From Planctomycetota bacterium (lineage in GTDB: Bacteria > Planctomycetota > PUPC01 > JACPCR01): a stretch of DNA of 38,005 nucleotides. Below the pieces are notes generated by a model that searched no databases, had not been told where the DNA came from, and worked only from the letters and a program-made list of their open reading frames with translations. Numbering within the stretch: position 1 is the stretch's first letter; each line of letters begins with the position of its first letter. Positions 8,289 through 15,386 of the stretch are shown here, piece after piece. The position numbers and the translations under genes are program-made. Location of the stretch: contig JACPCR010000106.1 in assembly GCA_016179685.1 (NCBI GenBank), forward strand, positions 1 to 38,005, in the 5' to 3' direction.

Positions 8289-9464
8289 TCAACGGCCGGG
8301 CGCGGTATAAACGGTCCCTTCCGGATAGTGCCGCTTCCAGTTGGGAATCGCGAACTGGCTCGAAAGCAGGGAAGGCAGCTTCCAGCCCAAAGACGGCCCG
8401 GAATCCAGGCCGCGTCCCGTCATGCCCGACCACCTCGTGCCGTTCCGCCGGTCGCGCAAGATGACGTCTCCGGGGCTCGTCTCCACCAGGTCGAAATCGA
8501 GGACTGCGCCCTCGAAGCGACGGTCCCACGCCTGGGCCGTCACACTCGGCGGGTGAAAGACGATCAGCGCGGGCACGCCCCCGATATGTTCCTGCACCAG
8601 GGGCGTCTTCTCCAGCTCCGCCAGGGGATAGAGCTTCTGGCCCCCATCCAGGCACACGGAGAGCCCGAATTGGATTTCGTGAGTCCGGTAATACTCTTCG
8701 AACCGGTCGCGGCGATAGCGTTCCACTCGGGCGAGCGGTTTGGCCAAGACTGCCGTATCCGGCTGCAGCCGCCTCCATTCTCCCCAGGTCGTGTGGGTGA
8801 CGGGCAAGCGCTCGAGCCTCCGCCCCTTGAGGGGACCCAACACGGCCTTACCGGTGGCCTGAACCCACAGGCTGTCCGTCTCGAGGTCATAGAGGAGGAA
8901 AGACCCATCGAGCAGCCAGCCGCGATGCCGGAGCTCCAGAACGCGGTCATCCACCATTCGGGCATACACGATGCCCGTGCGGCAGAGGGATCACCAGGTG
9001 ACCAGGAGGGGTAGGCCATGGATTTCCTCGCGCACGATCTCATGGTCGTTGAGATAGTTGATGGGATAGGCCCGGGCATATTCGCCCAGTTCGAGACCGA
9101 GGACCACCTCGGCATCGGACATGAAGGCGGAGGCCTCAGAGATGCTGGCGAACTGAGGCCGCTCGATCGCCTCGAAGTAATCTCGGGGCCCCACGGTCTC
9201 GATGCGCTCGGCAACCTTCGCGTCCTCGGGCGCGGACACATAGTCTGTTGGCCTGGGATGCGGATCGGGCGCAGGGGTCTGGGCGTGCCCTTCGGCTTCC
9301 CTGGTCGCCGGAGCGGCTGAGTGACCGTCCTCGGTCCGTCCGGCCTTTGCGGGGCGCGGGGCTTCCGGGCTCGCCGGGGAGGAAAGGCCGAACTTCAGAG
9401 CCAGCAGCATGAGGATGCCGTAGAGCGCCACGCCTCCATAAATCAGGTATCGCCCTTGGATCAT
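8289..9464 (-). CDS. DUF3179 protein with in-frame TGA at the first Cys of CxxC: predicted selenoprotein
   Basis: One reading frame of 391 codons from ATG 9464 to TGA 8289, broken only by a TGA at 8993-8991 (codon 158). An N-terminal helix (YLIYGGVALYGILMLLALKFG) anchors it in the membrane; a Pro/Ala-rich spacer follows. The DUF3179 domain is clear on both sides of the TGA: ARAYPINYLNDHEIV and GLPLLVTW before, then SLCRTGIVYARMV, LLYDLETDSLW and LERLPVTHTTWGEW after. In the family this site reads about VT[YW]CPLC.T; here the first Cys is the TGA and the second is Cys161, giving U-x-x-C. A SECIS-like hairpin follows at 8959-8977. ATG 9464 has GGAGGG nine bases upstream. A Cys-to-stop mutation or sequencing error is the alternative. 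Family function is unknown; the motif suggests thiol/selenol redox work in the periplasm. No selenocysteine machinery genes are in the window. Confidence 0.75.
8959..8993 (-). promoter_or_regulatory. SECIS-like stem-loop directly after the in-frame UGA
   Basis: On the minus strand the UGA (8993-8991) is followed by 13 bases and then a perfect 7-bp stem CGGGCAU / AUGCCCG closing the loop CGUGU. The loop begins 20 bases after the UGA and has G as its second base. From memory, the general bacterial SECIS model asks for a loop 16-37 bases after the UGA, a stem of at least 4 bp, and a G in the first two loop positions; all three are met. The hairpin is inside the coding region, as expected for bacteria. 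Chance hairpins are common in GC-rich DNA, so it supports the call without proving it. Confidence 0.6.
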
Positions 9465-9512
9465 CGGCACGATCCCTCCGAGCAAACGGCGGGAAGAAGC
9501 GGCTCTTCTGCT

Positions 9513-9557
9513 CGTATCCCTGTTCGTCAGTGCTGGTGCACTGATGAACAGGGATAG
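9513..9557. repeat. Long inverted repeat between divergent DUF3179 and coxM-type genes
   Basis: Arms TATCCCTGTTC.TCAGTGC and GCACTGA.GAACAGGGATA around a TGGT loop pair almost perfectly over about 19 bp (one G-T pair), with further interrupted pairing outside. It lies 49 bases upstream of the DUF3179 start. No T-run follows on either strand, so it is more likely an operator-like or leader structure, or a small repeat, than a terminator. Confidence 0.6.
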
Positions 9558-9622
9558 CAGGAGGAATTATCCGGCGATGGAATGGCCATGCAAATGAATT
9601 GCAGAGGTACGAAGGCAAGGAC

Positions 9623-9652
9623 TTGACCTTTCCGGAGGGGTTTGCCAAAATA
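9623..9652 (+). promoter_or_regulatory. Candidate sigma-70-like promoter of the Mo-hydroxylase operon
   Basis: TTGACC (9623-9628), an 18-base spacer and AAAATA (9647-9652) lie about 85 bases before the GTG start at 9738. The -35 is good and the -10 is weak. It is the best promoter candidate in the divergent spacer. Confidence 0.35.
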
Positions 9653-9737
9653 AGTGCATCTGATGGCTGCTCCGTGGGCCGGGTGAGATTCGCGGGCCGC
9701 GGAGACGCATATACCACGAATCCTGGAGGTATCTCTC

Positions 9738-10619
9738 GTGTCCCCATTCGACTATGCGGCCCCGCGAAGCATTGCTGAAGCGGCCGCCCTCCTGCAGCAA
9801 GCGGGCGATGATGGGCGTGTCCTCGCCGGCGGCACGGACCTCATTGTGCAGGTCCGCGAGAACCGCCGGAGGGTGAAGCTTTTTATCGATGTCAAGAACA
9901 TCCCGGAGCTGAACGAGCTTTCCTGCAGCGCCCGGAAGGGACTCGTCATCGGTGCGGCCGTGCCGTGTTATCGCATCACTTCGGACTCGAAGGTGGCGCA
10001 GGCCTATCCGGGGCTGCTGGACGCTGCAGGCATCATCGGTGGCGTTCAAATCCAGGGCCGTGCGTCGATCGGCGGCAATCTGTGCAACGCCTCGCCTGCG
10101 GCGGATTCGATCCCTGCCCTCATCGCTCTCGAGGCCGCCTGCGTCATCGCAGGGCCTCAAGGCAGCCGGGAAGTTCCAGTCGAGCAATTCTGCACGGGCC
10201 CGGGGAAGACGGTGCTCGGGCGCGGCGAGATGGTCGTCGCCCTTCGTCTTCCCCCGCCGAAGAAGGGCTCGGGGGCGCATTACTTGCGCTTCATTCCCCG
10301 GAACGAGATGGACATCGCCGTAGTCGGCGCGGGCGCCTCCGTCGTGCTGGACAAGGCCGGGAAGACCATTGTTTCGGCCCGCATTGCCCTGGGCGCGGTC
10401 GCTCCGACTCCGCTGTACGTGGCGGAGGCCGGCGCCGCTTTGGCCGGGAGGGAAGTTTCCGAGGCCGCCGTGCTTCAAGCCGCCGAGAGTGCTCGGGCCG
10501 CGGCCCGGCCCATCACGGACATGCGTGGGTCCGCCGCGCAAAGAAAACACCTCTCCGCCGTGCTCGTGAGGCGAGCGCTGGAGAAAGCCATCGAGCGCGC
10601 CCGCAACGGCAGGGCCTAG
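9738..10619 (+). CDS. Molybdenum hydroxylase FAD-binding subunit (CoxM-like)
   Basis: The medium subunit of a three-part molybdenum hydroxylase: it carries FAD and passes electrons from the [2Fe-2S] subunit to an acceptor. The 293 residues match the family length. FAD-binding motifs are AGGTDLI (30-36) and IGGNLCNASPAADS (111-124), and a C-terminal CO-dehydrogenase-flavoprotein domain includes ARIALGAVAPTP. The start is GTG 9738 (encoding the first Met of MSPFDYAAP), supported by GGAGGT nine bases upstream and by family alignment at the N-terminus. It is the first gene of an M-S-L-ordered operon; the [2Fe-2S] subunit follows after 269 bases, an unusually long internal gap. The substrate is set by the large subunit and is not known. 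Confidence 0.92.
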   Translation: MSPFDYAAPRSIAEAAALLQQAGDDGRVLAGGTDLIVQVRENRRRVKLFIDVKNIPELNELSCSARKGLVIGAAVPCYRITSDSKVAQAYPGLLDAAGIIGGVQIQGRASIGGNLCNASPAADSIPALIALEAACVIAGPQGSREVPVEQFCTGPGKTVLGRGEMVVALRLPPPKKGSGAHYLRFIPRNEMDIAVVGAGASVVLDKAGKTIVSARIALGAVAPTPLYVAEAGAALAGREVSEAAVLQAAESARAAARPITDMRGSAAQRKHLSAVLVRRALEKAIERARNGRA

Positions 10620-10692
10620 CATCGCTGTTCCGCCGACCGCGGATTTCTTCCGCAGCCGGAGAAGGGTATCCTCACGGATTCTCCAGGACCTG

Positions 10693-10767
10693 TCCCGTTG
10701 GGACGAATCCCGTTTCCCGGACTTGTCCCTCCCGGAGGGGTCCTCCCATAGGAATCCCGTTGGGACG
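10693..10767. repeat. Direct repeat within the coxM-coxS gap
   Basis: The 13-mer TCCCGTTGGGACG occurs at 10693-10705 and again at 10755-10767, and its core GTCCC-GTT-GGGAC can fold back on itself. The surrounding 10620-10888 gap has many C-run/G-run blocks but no gene. It may act as an attenuator or be a small REP-like element; no function can be assigned. Confidence 0.5.
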
Positions 10768-10888
10768 TTGAGACAGGGGAGGGGTCCTGTGGAGGGAAGG
10801 AAAACCACGAATGGAAGAGTGATCAGAAACAAAGCACACGCACGTGACGTCATTTTTGCAAGTTCATCCTTACCCTGGTGAGCCATCC

Positions 10889-11374
10889 ATGTCGAAGAAA
10901 ATTCACGTCCACACGCGCATCAATGGTGAAGAAGTGGAATTCCTGTGCGAGCCCCGGCAGAGCCTGCTCGAGGTCCTCCGGGACGAGCTGGGCCTCACGG
11001 GCGCGAAAGAAGGCTGCAACAACGGCAACTGCGGGGCCTGCAACGTGGTCCTCGATGATCGCCTGGTCAACTCCTGCCTCGTTCTGGCCGTAGAAGTCGA
11101 GGGGCACGAGGTCACGACCGTCGAAGGCGTCGCCTCGTCGAAGGGACTCCATCCGATCCAGCAGAAATTCCTCGAACATGCGGCCCTGCAGTGCGGCGTC
11201 TGCACCCCGGGTTTCATCGTCGCCGCCAAGGCCCTTCTCGACCGGAATCCCAAGCCCACGGAGCACCAGGTGCGGCACTGGCTCGCCGGCAACCTCTGCC
11301 GGTGCACCGGTTACGACAAGATTGTCCGCGCCGTTTTGGACGCATCGGCATGCGGCTCGCCGGGTCAGAAATGA
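10889..11374 (+). CDS. Molybdenum hydroxylase [2Fe-2S] subunit (CoxS-like)
   Basis: The small iron-sulfur subunit, 161 residues, carrying two [2Fe-2S] clusters. The plant-ferredoxin-type cluster ligands are Cys43, Cys48, Cys51 (GCNNGNCGAC) and Cys63. The second cluster uses CGVC (102-105) and CRC (137-139) in the helical domain (LCRCTGYDKI). All eight ligands are present, so electron transfer between the molybdenum site and FAD should be intact. ATG 10889 was chosen because family homology starts there (KKIHVHTRINGEEVEF); an earlier in-frame start at 10844 adds 15 unconserved residues. GGTGAG six bases upstream is a fair Shine-Dalgarno. It lies between the FAD and large subunit genes. Confidence 0.93.
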   Translation: MSKKIHVHTRINGEEVEFLCEPRQSLLEVLRDELGLTGAKEGCNNGNCGACNVVLDDRLVNSCLVLAVEVEGHEVTTVEGVASSKGLHPIQQKFLEHAALQCGVCTPGFIVAAKALLDRNPKPTEHQVRHWLAGNLCRCTGYDKIVRAVLDASACGSPGQK

Positions 11375-11375
11375 A

Positions 11376-11465
11376 ATGAAGCCTTTCTGCCTCCGAAGCG
11401 CCCGCCGCGCCCTTCTGGAACAGGCCGCGACGGAAAGAGCCGCTGCCCTTCGCCCCCAGGACTGA
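11376..11465 (+). CDS. Possible 29-residue peptide between coxS- and coxL-type genes
   Basis: An ATG one base after the coxS-type stop opens a 29-codon frame (MKPFCLRSARRALLEQ, then a short Ala/Arg-rich end) that stops just before the GAGGAGG ribosome binding site of the large subunit. It could be a coupling peptide or simply a spacer. There is no family match and its composition is not distinctive. Confidence 0.2.
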   Translation: MKPFCLRSARRALLEQAATERAAALRPQD

Positions 11466-11480
11466 GGAGGTCATGGTCTC

Positions 11481-13775
11481 ATGTCGAACACGGTCCGCAG
11501 CACCACTCGCACGGTTTCCAAGAAAAAAACGAACGGCTACCAGGTCATCGGCACCCGCCCCATCCGGCACGATGGGCTGGACAAGGTGACCGGCAGGGCG
11601 CTCTATGGCGCGGATGTCCGGCTGTCCGGCATGCTGCACGGCCGGATACTGCGCAGCCCGCACGCCCACGCGATCATCAAGTCCATCGATACTTCCGGCG
11701 CGGAGGCCTTGCCCGGCGTGAAGGCCGTGGTGACCGCTCGGGACCTCCCGGCGCTGTCGGACAAGATAGCGGACCTGGGGGAAGGGGCGGTGAACCTGCG
11801 AGACCTGAGCACGAACGTGCTGGCCGCGGGAAAGGTTCTTTACCACGGCCACGCCGTCGCCGCGGTTGCCGCGACCAGCCCGCACATCGCGGAGGAGGCC
11901 ATCCAGCTCATCCGGGTGGGATATGAAGTTCTCCAGCCGGTGCTCGATGTGCGCGCCGCGATGAAGCCCGGCGTCCCGCTGCTTCACCCGACTTTGACGA
12001 TGGAGTCGCTCGGGAAGAAGACGAACCGGGTGAGCAACGTGGCCAGCCACTCCCAGATGAAGAAGGGGGACGTGGCCCGGGGTTTTCAGAAGGCGGATGT
12101 GGTTCTCGAGCGCGAGTTTCAGACGGCGACGGTGCACCAGGGGTACATCGAGCCGCACAATGCCACGGCGCAGTGGAATGCGGACGGCAGCGTGACGGTC
12201 TGGTGCAGCACTCAGGGCGCGTTCATCACTCGCAGCCAGGTCGCCGAGCTGCTCAAGCTGCCCGTCTCGAGGGTCCGCGTCGTTCCCATGGAGATCGGAG
12301 GCGGCTTTGGCGGCAAGATTCAGGTCTACATCGAGCCCGTGGCCGCGCTCCTTTCCCGGGCGGCCGGCAGACCCGTCCAGATCACCATGAGCCGGGCCGA
12401 GGTCTTCATGGGCACGGGTCCGACGCCCGGCTCGTACATCCGGGTGAAGATGGGAGCGACTGGGGAAGGCCGGCTGGTTGCCGCGGAGGCCTACCTGGCC
12501 TACGAGGCGGGCGCATTCCCCGGCTCGCCCGTCGGCGCGGGTGCGATGTGCATCTTCGCCCCGTACAACATCGAGAACGTCCTGATCGACGCCTATGACG
12601 TGGTGGTCAACAAGCCGCGGACTTCCGCGTATCGGGCACCCGGAGCGACGAACGCGGCCATGGCCTCGGAGACGGTGATCGACGAGCTGGCCGAGCAGCT
12701 TCGGATGGACCCTCTCGATTTTCGGTTGAAGAACGGGGCCCAGGAAGGGGACACGCGGGCCGATGGGCCGGCATTCGCCCGCATCGGGTATCTCGAGACC
12801 GTCCAGGCGGCGAAGGCCCATGCGCACGCCTCGGCCCCCCTCGAGGGCCGTTGCCGCGGGCGCGGCGTCGCCTCCGGCTTCTGGATGAATTACGGCGGCC
12901 AGTCCTCCGCGGTCGCCAATGTCAATCCGGACGGCACCCTGACCCTGGTCGAAGGTTCGACGGACATCGGAGGCACACGGGCCAGCGCCGCCATGCAGGC
13001 CGCGGAGGTGCTCGGACTGCGCGCCGAGGAGGTCCGGCCCCTCGTCGGCGATACGGAGTCCATCGGCTACACGGAGGTCACTGGCGGCAGTCGAACGACC
13101 TTTGCGACGGGCTGGGCCGCTTATGAGGCCGCCCAGGACGTCAAGCGCCAGATGATCGAGCGGGCCGCGAAGCTCTGGGAGATCACGGCGGCCGACGTCG
13201 ATTTCGCGGACGCGACGTTCACGAACCGGAAGGAACCGTCCAAGAAAATGACGTTCAAGGAAGTCGCCGCCCGACTGGGCGAGACGGGTGGGCCCGTCGT
13301 CGGCCGGGCCGCAGTCCATCCCTCTGGCGTCGGCGTCGCTTTCGCCACTCATGTCGTGGACGTGGAAGTCGATCCGGACACGGGCAAGGTCACCCTCCTC
13401 CGGTACACCGCGGTGCAGGACGCCGGCCGGGCCATCCACCCCAGTTATGTCGAAGGACAGATGCAGGGTGGAGTCGTCCAGGGCATCGGCTGGGCCCTGA
13501 ATGAAGAATACGCTTACGACGGCCAGGGCCGCATGATCAATGCCAGCTTCCTGGACTACCGCATGCCGACCAGCCTGGACCTCCCCATGATCGATACCGT
13601 GATCGTGGAAGTGCCAAATCCCGGCCACCCCTACGGCGTTCGCGGCGTCGGCGAGGTCCCCATCGTCCCGCCTCCCGCCGCCATCGCCAATGCCATCTAC
13701 CGGGCCATCGGCGTCCGCATGCGGGTGTTGCCCATGTCGCCCCGCAGGATTCTGGAAGCGCTCGGTAAGGCCTGA
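11481..13775 (+). CDS. Molybdenum hydroxylase large subunit (xanthine dehydrogenase family)
   Basis: The 764-residue molybdopterin-binding subunit that hydroxylates a carbon centre using water. Domain order is a short Lys-rich leader (1-20), the aldehyde oxidase a/b hammerhead domain (about 25-165), then the Mo-binding domains. Key motifs are IGGGFGGK (272-279), AYRAPGA (383-389) and the catalytic Glu725 in RGVGEVPI. The active-site loop AYRAPGA is not the AYRCSFR of true form I CO dehydrogenase, so the substrate is more likely a purine, aldehyde, nicotinate-like ring or other organic compound. Gene order M-S-L is as in cox clusters. The start at 11481 has GAGGAGG ten bases upstream. It ends TGA with TAA one base further on, followed by a strong hairpin. 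No coxD/coxE maturation genes follow, though a MoaD-like gene lies 790 bases on. Confidence 0.92.
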   Translation: MSNTVRSTTRTVSKKKTNGYQVIGTRPIRHDGLDKVTGRALYGADVRLSGMLHGRILRSPHAHAIIKSIDTSGAEALPGVKAVVTARDLPALSDKIADLGEGAVNLRDLSTNVLAAGKVLYHGHAVAAVAATSPHIAEEAIQLIRVGYEVLQPVLDVRAAMKPGVPLLHPTLTMESLGKKTNRVSNVASHSQMKKGDVARGFQKADVVLEREFQTATVHQGYIEPHNATAQWNADGSVTVWCSTQGAFITRSQVAELLKLPVSRVRVVPMEIGGGFGGKIQVYIEPVAALLSRAAGRPVQITMSRAEVFMGTGPTPGSYIRVKMGATGEGRLVAAEAYLAYEAGAFPGSPVGAGAMCIFAPYNIENVLIDAYDVVVNKPRTSAYRAPGATNAAMASETVIDELAEQLRMDPLDFRLKNGAQEGDTRADGPAFARIGYLETVQAAKAHAHASAPLEGRCRGRGVASGFWMNYGGQSSAVANVNPDGTLTLVEGSTDIGGTRASAAMQAAEVLGLRAEEVRPLVGDTESIGYTEVTGGSRTTFATGWAAYEAAQDVKRQMIERAAKLWEITAADVDFADATFTNRKEPSKKMTFKEVAARLGETGGPVVGRAAVHPSGVGVAFATHVVDVEVDPDTGKVTLLRYTAVQDAGRAIHPSYVEGQMQGGVVQGIGWALNEEYAYDGQGRMINASFLDYRMPTSLDLPMIDTVIVEVPNPGHPYGVRGVGEVPIVPPPAAIANAIYRAIGVRMRVLPMSPRRILEALGKA

Positions 13776-13780
13776 TAAAC

Positions 13781-13814
13781 GAGTTGCGCAAGTGCATCCG
13801 CACTTGCGCAACTC
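13781..13814 (+). terminator. Perfect 15-bp hairpin after the Mo-hydroxylase operon
   Basis: GAGTTGCGCAAGTGC, loop ATCC, then the exact reverse complement, five bases after the large-subunit stop codon. There is no clear T-run, so it may be a rho-independent terminator of weak type or an mRNA 3' end stabiliser. A degenerate relative (ACGAGTGGGCAAGGGCATCC) lies at 36428-36453, so it may belong to a small repeat family. Confidence 0.55.
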
Positions 13815-13829
13815 CGTTCGACCCTGAAG

Positions 13830-14426
13830 ATGAAGAAGTGGGATACCACGACTGCACACGGCTTCGCTCTCAAGGAAGTGCTCATCATCATCTTCCTGAT
13901 CTGTTCCCTCGTTTCCCTGGGTCTGGCCTGGTCCAGACACTTCGGATCGCGGAAGCCCTTGCCCGAATGTATGGCCAAGGCCCGCAACATCGCCGCGGCG
14001 ATCAAGGCCTACTCCGAACAGTATGAGGGCTGGACATACCCCGACGCCCACTACTACGTCAAGGAATTCGGATACAAGCTCAATTCCGAGCCCGGTTACT
14101 ACGGCGAACCGCCTCCCTGGTATTCGCCCAGCGCACGCAAGCCGACCGAATCACAGAAGCACGCCGCCAGCATCCGGGACTTTTCCTGCCCGGAAGACAG
14201 CGTCCCCAAGCTCAACAAGCATGGCATCCCGTCCTCCTATCAGGTGGCCCCCGCCTTTGCCGGCCAGTGCCTGTGGGATCACTCGAAGCCGGCAGAGAAG
14301 GTCCTGGCCGTGTTCGAGAAGGACAAGAGGCATCGGCCGGGCCGCCTCGACAGCAAGCTCGATCGTTACTACATCTATGCGGACCTTCACGGGGAGCTGG
14401 GCGGCGAAGGGCAGGAGGCGGAGTAG
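13830..14426 (+). CDS. Type IV pilin-like / pseudopilin-like protein
   Basis: A 198-residue protein with a class III (prepilin-like) signal: a short charged leader ending HG, then FALKEVLIIIFLICSLVSLG, with Glu at mature position 5 and a hydrophobic helix. This is what prepilin peptidase substrates look like. The soluble part carries KARNIAAAIKAYSEQYEG and the pattern CPED...IPSSYQVAP, which recalls the large family of pilin-like (H-X9-DG/DUF1559-type) proteins in planctomycetes and relatives, where Cys and Tyr-rich loops are common. It lies 55 bases after the Mo-hydroxylase gene, beyond the hairpin, so it is probably a separate unit. No pilus assembly genes are nearby. The start is the first ATG consistent with the leader; no strong Shine-Dalgarno is seen. 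Confidence 0.75.
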   Translation: MKKWDTTTAHGFALKEVLIIIFLICSLVSLGLAWSRHFGSRKPLPECMAKARNIAAAIKAYSEQYEGWTYPDAHYYVKEFGYKLNSEPGYYGEPPPWYSPSARKPTESQKHAASIRDFSCPEDSVPKLNKHGIPSSYQVAPAFAGQCLWDHSKPAEKVLAVFEKDKRHRPGRLDSKLDRYYIYADLHGELGGEGQEAE

Positions 14427-14562
14427 CGAAGCCCCTGCCCCCAACCCGTTAGCGCCGATCGGGTTTCCCCTCATCGTGAGCCGCGGCGGGCGCTTCGCTG
14501 CTGGGCTTCATGGCGGCAGGGGGCCCGCTCTGAAACAAGTCCCGATGAGATGACCTCCCATC

Positions 14563-14826
14563 ATGGCGACCGTCCACATCCCTTCTCTCATCCAGGACCT
14601 CACCGGCGGCGTGGAAACGGTCGATGTGCCGGCCGGGACGCTCCGGCAGGTGATCGACCGGCTCGAGAGCCGATTCCCGGGCATCCGTGATCGTCTGTGC
14701 TCCGAGGGGCGCATTCGGCCCAATATCGCCGTATGGATTGACGGCGAGATCAACCGGCAGGGCATGATGCGCGACGTGGGGGAAGCGAGTCAGATTCACT
14801 TCCTGCCCGCCATCAGCGGTGGTTAA
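14563..14826 (+). CDS. MoaD/ThiS-family sulfur carrier protein
   Basis: An 87-residue ubiquitin-fold protein ending in the di-glycine tail (HFLPAISGG) that is adenylated and thiocarboxylated in this family. The pattern VDVPAGTLRQVIDRLESRFPGI and IAVWIDGEIN is typical of MoaD-like archaeal/bacterial carriers. MoaD supplies sulfur for molybdopterin dithiolene synthesis with MoaE, while relatives serve thiamine, cysteine or tungstopterin synthesis. Being 0.8 kb from a molybdenum hydroxylase makes a molybdopterin role attractive, but MoaE, MoeB and ThiF are not nearby and CysO-like use cannot be excluded (a cysE gene is 3 kb away). ATG 14563 is the only sensible start; the Shine-Dalgarno is weak. 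Confidence 0.88.
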   Translation: MATVHIPSLIQDLTGGVETVDVPAGTLRQVIDRLESRFPGIRDRLCSEGRIRPNIAVWIDGEINRQGMMRDVGEASQIHFLPAISGG

Positions 14827-15038
14827 CGCCCACCCGTGGCGCGCACGAGGGCCTCTGCCCAGGCTGCTTCTTCCGCGTTCAAAGGCGGAGGCGGGAGCGG
14901 GCCTCGGTGGTTCAGCAGGCGTTCATAGCCGACAAGGGTGAAACAGGCACGGGCGGCGGCCTGCAAGTCGAGGGGGACATCCGGGTCTGGCGGCGAGAGT
15001 GGAGCGGGGACAGCAGGCCATGGCGCAGGGAGCGCCAT
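14823..15038 (-). CDS. Small hypothetical protein, possibly the end of a decayed gene
   Basis: Not recognised. A 71-residue frame, Pro-rich at its start, then DLQAAARACFTLVGYERLL and a helical AEEAAWAEALVRATGGR end. Its stop overlaps the stop of the convergent MoaD-like gene. It is in the same frame as the fragment just upstream (15066-15296, ended by TAG), so both may be parts of one decayed gene behind the BatA-like gene. It has no good Shine-Dalgarno. Confidence 0.35.
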   Translation of the reverse strand: MALPAPWPAVPAPLSPPDPDVPLDLQAAARACFTLVGYERLLNHRGPLPPPPLNAEEAAWAEALVRATGGR

Positions 15039-15386
15039 GGGCCAGACCCGGGTGCAGGGGCGGCGCTACCAACGGCTCAGAAAGACGTAATAGGCCGCCT
15101 GCGGCAGTTCGCCCAAAAGTTGGATGCGCGTCCCCTGTCGGAGCAGGCCGATCTCCAAAAGAGGTGTCCGTGTCTGCAAAAATTCCGAGCGCCGGTCCGC
15201 ATACTCTCCTACGCCTTCCCCGTGCTTGTTAACGGGGCGAAAGCATTTCAATGGCGGTGACCAGGAGGCGCTGGGCCACGTCACGAATCTCAACACTGAG
15301 CAGCGGCATCTCTTCAGGTAGGGGCTGGGCAGTTCTGCCGCTGGCCCGGCGATGGCCGCCAGAGCAGGAGGTGCCGGAGCCTCGCC
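15039..15386 (-). pseudogene. Remnant coding sequence downstream of the BatA-like gene
   Basis: Two short protein-like stretches in different frames follow the BatA-like stop: MPLLSVEIRDVAQRLLVTAI (ATG 15309, stop 15229) and, one frame over, RRSEFLQTRTPLLEIGLLRQ with GELPQAAYYVFLSRW, ended by TAG at 15066. They read like one protein broken by a frameshift near 15230 and an amber stop. The alternative is a pair of tiny unrelated frames. No family can be named. Confidence 0.35.

Noticed and set aside
8991..8993. Recoded genetic code (TGA as Trp or Gly) as the explanation for in-frame TGA
   Set aside because: TGA ends many intact genes here (for example at 8006-8008, 11372-11374 and 13773-13775).
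11481..13775. Calling the large subunit a form I CO dehydrogenase (coxL)
   Set aside because: The AYRCSFR active-site loop is absent; AYRAPGA is present instead.
11214..14051. A 945-codon open frame on the minus strand
   Set aside because: Antisense to the molybdenum hydroxylase large and small subunits; His/Gly/Arg-rich and without domains.
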